Origin: an uncultured Lachnospiraceae bacterium
GTDB lineage: Bacteria > Bacillota > Clostridia > Lachnospirales > Lachnospiraceae
Reading direction: 5' to 3'
Assembly: GCA_947176785.1 (NCBI GenBank)
Contig: CAMWSA010000225.1
Coordinates: forward strand, 1 to 6,393
Length of the DNA: 6,393 bases
The notes beneath the pieces are model-generated. The model made no database searches, was not told the origin of the DNA, and saw nothing but the letters and a program-made list of their open reading frames with translations. Position 1 is the first letter of the stretch, and each line of letters opens with the position of its first letter. Positions 1 to 5,303 of the stretch are shown here, piece after piece. A program made the translations under genes and the position numbers.

Positions 1-331
1 GTTGTGTATACTCCCCGAAAAAGTAAAGGAATATGATTTCCCGGTTTTTCTGTGGTAGGGATAACAGGGCGGCAGCAAGCTCCCCATTGGTGAGGATAAC
101 TGTCTGACTGCATATCGTTATGGGGTATTCTTCATAGGGTGCTTCAAAATATTCGTCTGTTGTGCCTAAAGGGTAAAACTTTTCTTCTGTGAGGTATTCA
201 AGGGATATTTCTTTTTGCCGCCGTCTGCTCCTGTCACGCCATGCGTTGATAGCCGCAAAGCGTATGACAGTCTTGCAATAACCATTGAACGTATACATGA
301 TGTGTTCTCTGTATGCTTCTGTGCATGGCAA
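1..331 (-). CDS. Sigma-70-like factor of conjugative elements (3' end beyond the window)
   Basis: This is the first 110 codons of a small RNA-polymerase sigma-like protein; the C-terminal helix-turn-helix expected of the family lies beyond base 1. Residues 92-105 read LPQKNREIIFLYFF, which resembles the corresponding LPDKKREIVLLFYF stretch of Tn916 Orf7 and of related factors on Firmicute integrative conjugative elements, where such proteins act in element gene expression. A basic segment (RDRSRRRQ) sits near residues 32-39 and is followed by ISLEYLTEEKFYPLGTTDEY. I choose a TTG start at 331-329 because AAAGGGGG lies 8 nt upstream and the extra residues (MPCTEAYREHIM) look family-like. The alternative is the in-frame ATG at 298-296, which has no RBS close by. 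It is the only gene here that points clearly to a conjugative element. Confidence 0.8.
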   Translation of the reverse strand, partial: MPCTEAYREHIMYTFNGYCKTVIRFAAINAWRDRSRRRQKEISLEYLTEEKFYPLGTTDEYFEAPYEEYPITICSQTVILTNGELAAALLSLPQKNREIIFLYFFGEYTQ

Positions 332-457
332 AGATGATTCCCCCTTTCTCCCACATAGGGCGGTGCATGGTTTACAGTTACATTGTTATAATTCAAATGA
401 CATTTTAATCTATTGTTTCTTGATTATCATTTCCATGTTACGCTCTTTTATTTTTTT

Positions 458-502
458 GTTTGTAATAGTGTGATGCTGGTAGTCTATCTTTTGTTTTCTA
501 TT
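458..502 (-). repeat. Diverged direct repeat, copy A
   Basis: This 45-nt stretch matches 2718-2762 in the same orientation at 36 of 45 positions. Read on the minus strand it encodes NRKQKIDYQHHTITN, against NRKQEIDRQHQTIPN in the other copy (11 of 15 residues identical). Many differences change the DNA but not the residue, or are conservative, so both copies look like diverged remnants of one coding sequence. Copy A lies just after the acetyltransferase stop codon and has no start of its own. The parent protein is not recognised. Confidence 0.7.
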
Positions 503-514
503 TACGCATCTAAT

Positions 515-1048
515 TTATAAATTATTATTTAATTTGGCATATACATATGTATCTTTCCAAATTGCATTTCCAGTTTCATCTCTCCAAAAATATACATTCT
601 TTCTAAAATGAGCTTCACGCTGAAATTCTAACGCTTCAAGTAATTTCCATGAATTCTTATTGTTGGGGTCACATTCTGCGTATATCCTATGAACCCCATT
701 TGAAAATGCCTGTTTAATTAAGGCTTTGCAACTTTCAGCAGCATAACCATTTCCCCAATAATTTTGATTAAATACATATCCTATTTCCAGTGCTTCAAAA
801 TCACGTTTTCCCATATAAACGTTTCCAATCATTTTGTGCGAATTTTTCAATTCGACAGCAATCATTTCATCTGTACTTATGCGCCATTCAAGATTTTCTT
901 TTGTTTCGTCAAAAGATAGCGGTTTATATGGTTCATATTTCACAACTTCTTTATCAGATAAATATTCAAACAAGTCCTGTATATCTTCTTTTGTGTATCT
1001 TCTTAAAATCAATCTTTCTGATTCGGCTACGATTATTTTGTTCTCCAT
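515..1048 (-). CDS. GNAT family N-acetyltransferase (RimJ/RimL-like)
   Basis: A 177-residue cytoplasmic acetyltransferase that should transfer an acetyl group from acetyl-CoA to an amine; the substrate cannot be told. The protein opens with ESERLILRRYTKEDIQDLF (about 9-27), the usual first strand and helix of the RimJ/RimL (Acetyltransf_3) branch. The acetyl-CoA loop is at 96-104 (NYWGNGYAA) after IGYVF, and the NKNSWKLLEALEF stretch near 130-142 is the typical motif B helix. The length is normal for the family. The ATG at 1048 is supported by AAGGAG at 1062-1057 with an 8-nt spacer. Codons are rich in A and T (AAA, AAT, TTA), unlike the MoxR-VWA operon. Related enzymes modify ribosomal-protein N-termini, metabolites or drugs. 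Being cargo on an element makes a protective role possible, but nothing in the sequence shows it. Confidence 0.88.
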   Translation of the reverse strand: MENKIIVAESERLILRRYTKEDIQDLFEYLSDKEVVKYEPYKPLSFDETKENLEWRISTDEMIAVELKNSHKMIGNVYMGKRDFEALEIGYVFNQNYWGNGYAAESCKALIKQAFSNGVHRIYAECDPNNKNSWKLLEALEFQREAHFRKNVYFWRDETGNAIWKDTYVYAKLNNNL

Positions 1049-1056
1049 GTCATTCT

Positions 1057-1062
1057 CTCCTT
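1057..1062 (-). promoter_or_regulatory. RBS of the GNAT gene
   Basis: AAGGAG on the minus strand, 8 nt before the ATG at 1048. It fixes the start. No convincing -35/-10 pair was found between here and the terminator at 1169. Confidence 0.75.
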
Positions 1063-1168
1063 ACGCTCCTTATATTGTTCTGTGAAAGTTATAGAAATTT
1101 CTTTTTTCTCCACATGAAATAGTATAATCTATTTTATTGCTGATAGGGGAACGATTTGAATTTATAAT

Positions 1169-1204
1169 AAAAGATGTGCCACATTTTTACATGGCACATC
1201 TTTT
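1169..1204 (-). terminator. Rho-independent terminator after the CD3324-family gene
   Basis: A 13-bp perfect stem (1169-1181 with 1192-1204) with a 10-nt loop. On the minus strand it ends in TTTTATT and follows the CD3324-family stop codon at 1207 almost at once. On the plus strand it is also followed by T residues, so it could work in both directions. It separates the CD3324-family gene from the GNAT gene. Confidence 0.85.
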
Positions 1205-1206
1205 TG

Positions 1207-1485
1207 TTATAAGTTCTTTGTTTTTTCCTGTCTTACAATTCTTTGAATACTTTTTTCTACAAGAAAATACTTTTGGGAGAGTTGCTTAATTGAAAGCCCG
1301 CTAATATATTCCATGTAGATATTTGTATTTCGTATAGATAGTTCTCTTTTTGCCAAAGTATCCACTTTTCGTCCTTTTCTCTTAGGTTCCGATTTAGGGA
1401 TATAGATAATCTGACCATCTACATAGCATTGTATCTGCTTAATTATCTCCATTGGCAATACATCTTTTGCACTTATATAGTTCAT
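1207..1485 (-). CDS. CD3324 family protein, putative helix-turn-helix DNA-binding protein
   Basis: A 92-residue basic protein of the CD3324 type, common in clostridia and of unknown role. The N-terminal MNYISAKDVLPMEIIKQIQ and the IIYIPK segment (about 26-31) are the family hallmarks. A lysine/arginine-rich stretch follows at 34-40. The C-terminal half (about 56-84) has the shape of a helix-turn-helix: SGLSIKQLSQKYF, then EKSIQRIV. I infer nucleic-acid binding, possibly transcription control of neighbouring genes. The start is the ATG at 1485-1483, because AGGAGG (1500-1495) lies 9 nt upstream. A GTG three codons earlier (1494) overlaps that RBS and is unlikely to be used. Codon use is A+T-rich like the rest of the element, and a terminator follows directly. 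It may share a transcript with the DUF6273 gene upstream (gap about 165 nt), though the hairpin at 1514-1547 lies between them. Confidence 0.8.
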   Translation of the reverse strand: MNYISAKDVLPMEIIKQIQCYVDGQIIYIPKSEPKRKGRKVDTLAKRELSIRNTNIYMEYISGLSIKQLSQKYFLVEKSIQRIVRQEKTKNL

Positions 1486-1494
1486 GTGTTGCAC

Positions 1495-1500
1495 CTCCTA
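1495..1500 (-). promoter_or_regulatory. RBS deciding the CD3324-family start
   Basis: A strong AGGAGG 9 nt upstream of the ATG at 1485. It overlaps the competing GTG at 1494, which rules that start out. Confidence 0.8.
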
Positions 1501-1513
1501 AAGAAATTATTTA

Positions 1514-1547
1514 GGATAAGCATGAACTATCACTTTTTAGTTTATCC
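1514..1547 (-). promoter_or_regulatory. Weak hairpin in the CD3324-family leader
   Basis: GGATAA and TTATCC pair at the outer ends, with ACTA/TAGT inside, about 14 nt upstream of the AGGAGG of the CD3324-family gene. There is no T-run, so it is not an obvious terminator. It could be a leader structure, an operator or chance. Confidence 0.25.
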
Positions 1548-1650
1548 CAATTCGCTTTTGTGTTCCCAATGTCCTTCCGTTCAAAATAGCTGAATATTTA
1601 TAAATTTCTATTTCTGGAACGATTCATAGATTTGCTCTATAAGCTGAAAG

Positions 1651-2262
1651 TTATCGGTCTGTCCGTAGCCAAAATGCTGGACGGATACAGCAATCCGTTT
1701 CTTCTACGCCCTGCGCCGCCCGTTCAATATAGCCATCAAAATTGACGCAGCTTATATAATCATGTTTTCCTTCTTCTTCATCCATAAAGTCTCCATAGTA
1801 TCGCAGCCACCAACAGCCTTTATTCCCATCTTCGCCGTCTTCGTCAAGAAACCATGCCCCCTGCGCTCGTGCATAGTCAGTTGTCATTGCCCCGCGCTCT
1901 TCATAATCAACATAATCTTCCACTGCGTCATCAAATAATTCTTCTACTTCGTCAGTACTTAACAGAAAAATATAATCCTGCGTATTTCCTGCGGGATTTT
2001 TCACAGTGGAAAGAAGAATTTTTTCTCGTTCTTCTGCTGAAAAAGCTGACATAAAAAATTCGTGATTTAGCCAATTTCTCAGAGTGCAGTCTTGCCATGT
2101 AACATTTTTAGAAAAATCGTGATAAGGTTTGCAATCCAACAAATATCTGCTGATACAGAGGCAGCGGTGTTCTTCTTCCTTTAGGACAATCCATTCAATC
2201 GACTCTTTTTCCCACTTACAATTTTGTAAATAACTTCCCATAATAACTGTGGTTTTATTCAT
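1651..2262 (-). CDS. DUF6273 domain protein
   Basis: A 203-residue protein with a single DUF6273-type domain, a family of unknown function frequent in gut Clostridia. Typical features in order are an MGSYLQN-like opening (8-14), EWIVL (23-27), LLDCKPYH (41-48), VTWQDCTLRNWLN (54-66), LLSTDEVEELF (100-110), CWWLRYYG (150-157) and a C-terminal IRPAFWLR (193-200). The middle is strongly acidic (about 104-122 and 139-147). There is no signal peptide or membrane segment, so it is probably cytoplasmic, whereas many relatives are parts of larger secreted proteins. The ATG at 2262 follows a purine-rich GGAGAGAGAG with close spacing. The promoter at 2454-2482 and the structured leader in between suggest regulated expression. 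No function can be assigned. Confidence 0.85.
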   Translation of the reverse strand: MNKTTVIMGSYLQNCKWEKESIEWIVLKEEEHRCLCISRYLLDCKPYHDFSKNVTWQDCTLRNWLNHEFFMSAFSAEEREKILLSTVKNPAGNTQDYIFLLSTDEVEELFDDAVEDYVDYEERGAMTTDYARAQGAWFLDEDGEDGNKGCWWLRYYGDFMDEEEGKHDYISCVNFDGYIERAAQGVEETDCCIRPAFWLRTDR

Positions 2263-2281
2263 GGCTCTCTCTCCAAATAAA

Positions 2282-2355
2282 TCCCGATTTATATAGAATT
2301 AAATCATAAATACGCAGTTCTAATTAGAATATTTATTCAATGAATTCAATCGGGA
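2282..2355 (-). promoter_or_regulatory. Structured leader / terminator-like hairpin before the DUF6273 gene
   Basis: TCCCGATT (2355-2348) pairs perfectly with AATCGGGA (2289-2282). Inside lie GAATT/AATTC, ATAAATA/TATTTAT and the 12-bp palindrome TTCTAATTAGAA (2318-2329). The outer stem is followed by TTTATTT and then the RBS of the DUF6273 gene, so the fold resembles an intrinsic terminator or a structure that hides the RBS. The 12-bp palindrome could instead be a repressor operator. Pairing is seen in the sequence; function is inferred. Confidence 0.45.
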
Positions 2356-2384
2356 ACGCAAGGTCGAATTGGGACTTTAGTTTT

Positions 2385-2407
2385 TTGCAATAGCTCATGC
2401 TATGCAA
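2385..2407 (-). promoter_or_regulatory. Hairpin overlapping the end of the leader ORF
   Basis: A stem of ATAGC/GCTAT plus TTGC/GCAA with one bulged base and a 4-nt loop. Its 5' arm contains the last codons and the stop of the seven-residue leader ORF, so a ribosome on the leader would open it. This is the usual layout of translation-dependent attenuators. Confidence 0.45.
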
Positions 2408-2423
2408 CTTTTGTTCTACTCAT
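2400..2423 (-). CDS. Putative leader peptide MSRTKVA
   Basis: A seven-codon ORF, ATG at 2423 to TAG at 2402-2400. AAGGGAGGT (2443-2435) lies 11 nt upstream and a well-formed promoter just before that. The strong RBS in front of so short a frame is the main evidence. It may be a regulatory leader for the DUF6273 gene, or the broken 5' end of a lost gene. The peptide has no run of one amino acid, so amino-acid attenuation is unlikely; stalling by an inhibitor of translation is one possibility. Confidence 0.4.
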   Translation of the reverse strand: MSRTKVA

Positions 2424-2434
2424 AAATTAATCTT

Positions 2435-2443
2435 ACCTCCCTT
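2435..2443 (-). promoter_or_regulatory. Strong RBS before the leader ORF
   Basis: AAGGGAGGT on the minus strand, 11 nt before an ATG that opens only seven codons. It is unusually strong for a frame with no obvious product. Confidence 0.6.
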
Positions 2444-2453
2444 GCTGAAAAAT

Positions 2454-2482
2454 ATTATATATCTAAAAGCAGTTAAAATCAA
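2454..2482 (-). promoter_or_regulatory. Sigma-A-type promoter upstream of the DUF6273 gene
   Basis: TTGATT (2482-2477) and a perfect TATAAT (2459-2454) are separated by 17 nt. Transcription should start at about 2447, giving a leader of about 185 nt before the DUF6273 ATG. This is the best-formed promoter in the left half of the window. Confidence 0.7.
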
Positions 2483-2549
2483 TGCTCAATTTGTTATACT
2501 ATCTATCAACATCTGATATATAAAGAATTGGGTGATTCCGTAGTAGTCG

Positions 2550-2700
2550 GCATTGTGCGTAATGTGTATAACTGGCTATCTCATGGAATTGTGGGTAACT
2601 CTGTTTGCAGGACGTGGGAAAGCTGCACTTTAGCTTTTCCATGTGCTGTGAATAGAGTTATCCATGATTCCATAGCCTGTTATGCACATTTCCACAATGC
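2550..2700. repeat. 150-bp imperfect palindrome with DnaA-box-like motifs
   Basis: The arms 2550-2624 and 2632-2700 are inverted copies, roughly four in five bases matching by eye with a few gaps, around a 7-nt loop. Two motifs fit the DnaA-box consensus TTATNCACA exactly: TTATACACA (minus, 2571-2563) and TTATGCACA (plus, 2680-2688). They occupy equivalent places in the two arms. Weaker forms lie at 2590-2598 (minus) and 2658-2666 (plus). It sits less than 100 bp from the element-host junction. An origin (oriT or oriV), an integrase arm region, a MITE-like repeat or a long hairpin RNA are all possible. Confidence 0.6.
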
Positions 2701-2783
2701 TTGTCTTTTGGTCTTTGGTTCGGAATAGTTTGGTGCTGGCGGTCTATCTCTTGTTTTCGGTTGCTTGCTTCTTTACCGTACAT
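2658..2783 (-). other. Element-derived tail fused to the truncated lipoprotein frame
   Basis: After the host codons end near 2784 the open frame runs on through 41 codons to a TAA at 2660-2658. Its start is MYGKEASNRKQEIDRQHQ, which is not solute-binding-protein-like, and it contains direct repeat copy B. It could be a small ORF of the element starting at the ATG at 2783, or the 3' end of an unrelated gene joined by recombination. No RBS of the element's own is visible. The last 15 codons or so overlap the right arm of the palindrome. Confidence 0.4.
2718..2762 (-). repeat. Diverged direct repeat, copy B
   Basis: Partner of 458-502, with 36 of 45 bases identical and the same orientation. Here it encodes NRKQEIDRQHQTIPN within the tail fused to the lipoprotein frame. 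The similarity continues weakly to a shared TGGAAATG about 20 nt further on in both copies. Copy B abuts the palindrome and the junction. Confidence 0.7.
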
Positions 2784-3416
2784 GAGCATTATGTTTCGGA
2801 TTATATCAAACTCTGTCCCATAGGGAAGGCTGTCCCACGCCACCTCCAGAAACTCCTCCAGATAGGATACGCCGTCCGTTTTACCTTCCAGTACCATCAC
2901 GGACTGATCTCCCCTCTGAAATACAGGTACCGGGGCCGGGATATTGTAGAGTTCCACCTGATCCTTCACGCAGTCCCGGAGTACATCCGCCCGAACCCAG
3001 CTGGTGCTGTATTTTCGCTGTGTTTTATAGTCCACAAGATAGCGCAGAAAATCATCCACAAGCTCCCGATGCCCGGCGTAAGTATTCACTGCCACACAGC
3101 CGTTATACACCATCGAAAGATTTCCGGTTATACCGTCAGTGGGGTATCCCACCCCTTGAAACTCTTCTCCCAGCAGGGCGAATGCCTGGCTGAATGCCGT
3201 CAGATTTCCTTCCACTCTGTAGGCCAGGGCTTTCCCCTCCTGAAGCTGCCGTACCATCTCCTTCTCCGTGAATTCGATGCTGCCCGGTGTTGCTTCTTCG
3301 CTTTTTTTGCAGAATTCCAGCACCCTGCAGAATTCCTCCGTATCAAAATAGCACTTACCTGCCTGTAGATCCAACAGAGAACATTGGCTGATATTGGCCA
3401 GCACCAGTTCATGAAG

Positions 3417-3875
3417 TTATGCCTCCAACAGGGAATCTATATCCTCCCTTTTCTCCGCCTCCGGGGCCGCCTGCAGCACCCACTGTTCCATGGCGGACTT
3501 CCCGCTTGCCGCATCTGTGGCTGTCCAGTAGAGGCTATGCTCAAATTGCCCGTCCCGCCCCGTCACCAGATCCTCAAGGACATAATAACAGGACTCCTCC
3601 ACAGCGCTGAAATAATAGGAAAAATCCGCCACTCCCGCATCCGGCAGGGAGACCTCCAGGCAATCTGCCACACTCCAGGGGGAACTCGCTGTATCCACCC
3701 GTTCCACCGCCCATTTTTCCTCCATCAGATCATAAGATATCGCCCGATCCTGCCCGGAGACCGGTTCAGGGGCCGGATCTTCTCCGGCAGGAGTAGATGC
3801 CCCTGTCCCGCCGCATCCCACAAGAAATGTCAACAGTAACAGCCCACAATATTTTATTCCTGCTAATCTGTTCAT
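3417..3875 (-). pseudogene. 5' part of a broken lipoprotein gene (solute-binding protein type)
   Basis: The 152-codon frame begins with a lipoprotein signal peptide: MNRLAGIK, hydrophobic YCGLLLLTFL, then the lipobox LVGC with the acylated cysteine at residue 21. A short linker rich in Gly, Pro, Glu and Ala follows. The ATG at 3875 has GGGAGAG 8 nt upstream and a promoter at 3923-3951. Residues 40-140 look like the N-terminal region that precedes the binding domain in some clostridial lipoproteins. The frame stops at a TAA (3419-3417) right before in-frame C-lobe sequence. The expected N-terminal lobe of the binding domain is not seen between them, which suggests an internal deletion as well as the nonsense codon. 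A short secreted lipoprotein could still be made. The family assignment rests on the downstream part. Confidence 0.7.
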
Positions 3876-3922
3876 TGATTTGACTCTCCCGACATATCTT
3901 TATACATGACATGCTGTCACTA

Positions 3923-3951
3923 ATTATATAGATTTTGCTAACCGGAAACAA
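3923..3951 (-). promoter_or_regulatory. Promoter of the broken lipoprotein gene
   Basis: A perfect TATAAT (3928-3923) with TTGTTT (3951-3946) 17 nt upstream. The RBS GGGAGAG and ATG follow within 55 nt. The -35 box is weak (3 of 6) but spacing and -10 are ideal. The promoter appears intact although the gene is not. Confidence 0.6.
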
Positions 3952-4028
3952 GTTCAGAAAGTTTAAGGATTTTTAAGATCTCGCACTGTAAATACCGGCA
4001 GAACATATTGAATGTCTATTGGACATAA

Positions 4029-4061
4029 AGGCGATCAGCATAAAAGCTATGCGGATCGCCT
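4029..4061 (-). terminator. Terminator of the MoxR-VWA operon
   Basis: AGGCGATC/GATCGCCT plus GCATA/TATGC form a 14-position stem with one mismatch and a 5-nt loop. It begins about 40 nt after the VWA stop codon (4103-4101). The T-tract is short (TTTATG), so it may end transcripts only in part or mainly protect the 3' end. Confidence 0.65.
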
Positions 4062-4100
4062 GAAGAAGCCGGCGGAAATGACCCTGACCATGAATATATG

Positions 4101-5303
4101 TTATTTGTTCGCCATCAGCGTGACCATGGCCCGGTTCAGCCCGTCTACCGTCAGCTTGAACATGGGAAAGAGCAGCTTCACCGCCGTCTCCGCCTCCCGC
4201 CAGGGAGCATGTCCGGGAGCCATCTTGGGGTTGAGCCAGACCACCTTCTTATACTTGCGCTTCACCAGCTGCAGCCATTCGTAGCCGGACAATCCCCCGT
4301 TGGGCCCCCGGTAATTGCCGCTGGTAGAGTACAGCTCCTCCGGTGCCATGGCTGCGTCCCCCACGATGATCACCTTGTAGTCGCTGCCCACATTGCGGAA
4401 CATCCACTCCGTGTCCACCCAGTCCCCGTTCTCGCACTCCGGGGTCTTGTACAGTTTACTGTAAATGCAGTTGTGAAAATAGTAGGTCTTTACGTCCTTG
4501 TAGTGGTTGGATTTGTGTACCGCCTGGAACAGGTCGTTCAGCAGGCTGCTAAAAGGGATCATGGTACCTCCGGAATCCATGAGGAGCAGCAGCTTCACCG
4601 CATTCTTGCGGGGCTTCTTCATGACGATCTGCAAACAACCGCCGTTGTTGCAGGTCTTGTCCACTGTGCCGTCTATATCCAACTCCGTCTCGGGAATGTC
4701 CAGCCGGCTGGAGAACTGCCTAAGTCTTCGAAATGCCAGCTGAAACTGCCTGTTGTCCAGTACCCTGTCGTCCCGAAAATCCCTGTATTTGCGGGCACCC
4801 ACCACGGCAAAGGCGGACTGGTATCCGGTCTTGCCGCCCACCCGGACGCCCCCCACGTTGCCGCCCATATTGCCAAAGGAGGTCTTTCCCATGGTGCCGA
4901 TCCAGAAGCTTCCCCCGTTGTGTTCCTCGTTCTGGTCTTTCAGGCGCTGCCTGAAAGTCTCCTCCACCTGTTCCTTGTCCACATGGATGTCCTCCATCTG
5001 GTTTAAGTGGTTGCGTGCTTCCTCGTGGGCAAGCTCCATCATGTCGGACTTGTCCAGCCAGCGGAGCATCTGGGCTCCCACCTCGGTCTCTTTCTGGGCG
5101 GCCTTGAAACACTCCTCAAAAGCCATGTCAAACTTGTCAAAATCCGTCTCGCTCTTCACCAGGATCATCCGGGCCACATAGTAAAACTGCGTCAGGGAAC
5201 TGCCGCACAGCCCCTTATCCAGCGCCTCCTGCAGGGTCAGCCACTCCCCCAGCGTCACGCGGAGCCCTTTGGCCCGCAGGGAGTCAAAGAATTTTATAAA
5301 CAT
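4101..5303 (-). CDS. CoxE-like VWA domain protein (MoxR partner)
   Basis: A 400-residue soluble protein of the VWA type that is regularly paired with MoxR ATPases (CoxE-like). Such pairs are thought to act as chaperones or metal-insertion/activation factors; the client here is unknown. The N-terminal part (1-120) is helical. A glycine-rich segment at 130-158 (WIGTMGKTSFGNMGG, GVRVGG) is a family hallmark. The ELDIDGTVDKTCNNGG stretch (207-222) leads into the VWA core. The metal site reads DSGGT (243-247) in place of DxSxS, as in many relatives, and D316 in IIVGDAAM is a candidate third ligand. The start is the ATG at 5303, with GGAGGG (5316-5311) 7 nt upstream. A start at 5381 would add a Gly/Ser-rich stretch overlapping the small ORF. 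Its start overlaps the small ORF by 10 nt. Confidence 0.88.
   Translation of the reverse strand: MFIKFFDSLRAKGLRVTLGEWLTLQEALDKGLCGSSLTQFYYVARMILVKSETDFDKFDMAFEECFKAAQKETEVGAQMLRWLDKSDMMELAHEEARNHLNQMEDIHVDKEQVEETFRQRLKDQNEEHNGGSFWIGTMGKTSFGNMGGNVGGVRVGGKTGYQSAFAVVGARKYRDFRDDRVLDNRQFQLAFRRLRQFSSRLDIPETELDIDGTVDKTCNNGGCLQIVMKKPRKNAVKLLLLMDSGGTMIPFSSLLNDLFQAVHKSNHYKDVKTYYFHNCIYSKLYKTPECENGDWVDTEWMFRNVGSDYKVIIVGDAAMAPEELYSTSGNYRGPNGGLSGYEWLQLVKRKYKKVVWLNPKMAPGHAPWREAETAVKLLFPMFKLTVDGLNRAMVTLMANK

Larger units (their letters stand above)
1..2790. mobile_element. Partial integrative/conjugative-type element, right-hand portion
   Basis: This A+T-rich stretch carries a conjugative-element-type sigma-like factor, three unrelated accessory genes and a large palindrome. 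It begins abruptly where a G+C-richer host lipoprotein gene loses its expected 3' end. The junction falls at about 2781-2795, since the host reading frame still gives family-like residues (DIIRNIML) up to about 2784 and then turns into unrelated sequence. The element type is inferred from the sigma factor and the composition shift. No integrase, relaxase or second end is in the window, so size, family and mobility cannot be told. It could also be a remnant or a composite of more than one insertion. Confidence 0.6.
2658..3404 (-). pseudogene. C-terminal lobe of a solute-binding lipoprotein, cut by the element and cut off by a nonsense codon
   Basis: The 248-codon open frame encodes the second half of an ABC-transporter-type extracellular solute-binding protein. 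Family-like segments are YFDTEEFCRVLEFCKKSEE (about 19-37), GYPTDGITGNLSMVYNGCVAVN (86-107), HRELVDDFLRYLVDYKTQRKY (112-132) and the closing SLPYGTEFDIIRNIML (192-207). The normal C-terminal tail of about 30 residues is missing. Residues 208-248 come from the joined element. The frame is continuous with the upstream ORF (3875-3417) across a TAA at 3419-3417, so both were one gene. The GTG at 3404 has no RBS, so separate translation is doubtful. The original protein would have bound a substrate outside the cell for import or sensing; the substrate is unknown. Confidence 0.75.

Noticed and set aside
56..73. I-SceI-like homing endonuclease site
   Set aside because: 14 bases match but the last four do not, and the sequence is explained by codons for ALLSLP in the sigma-like gene. 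It is treated as chance.
166..396. 76-codon minus-strand frame near the sigma-like gene
   Set aside because: It overlaps the sigma-like frame out of register, has no family-like sequence, and its start lacks an RBS.
1486..1494. GTG start for the CD3324-family protein
   Set aside because: The GTG overlaps the AGGAGG that serves the ATG at 1485, and the family begins with the MNYISAKDVL segment.
2360..2380. TCCCAATTCG (minus, 2374-2365) matching plus 1544-1553, as possible ends of a small mobile unit around the DUF6273 gene
   Set aside because: Only 10 bases match and the flanks differ, there is no target duplication, and short A+T-rich matches like this arise by chance.
2682..3368. Plus-strand open frame opposite the lipoprotein remnant (228 codons)
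   Set aside because: The minus strand carries solute-binding-protein sequence. The plus frame crosses the element-host junction without a break, which a real gene would not do.
4098..5006. Plus-strand open frame opposite the VWA gene (302 codons)
   Set aside because: It is antisense to a recognisable CoxE-like VWA gene, rich in His, Val and Leu without any domain, and has no RBS of note.
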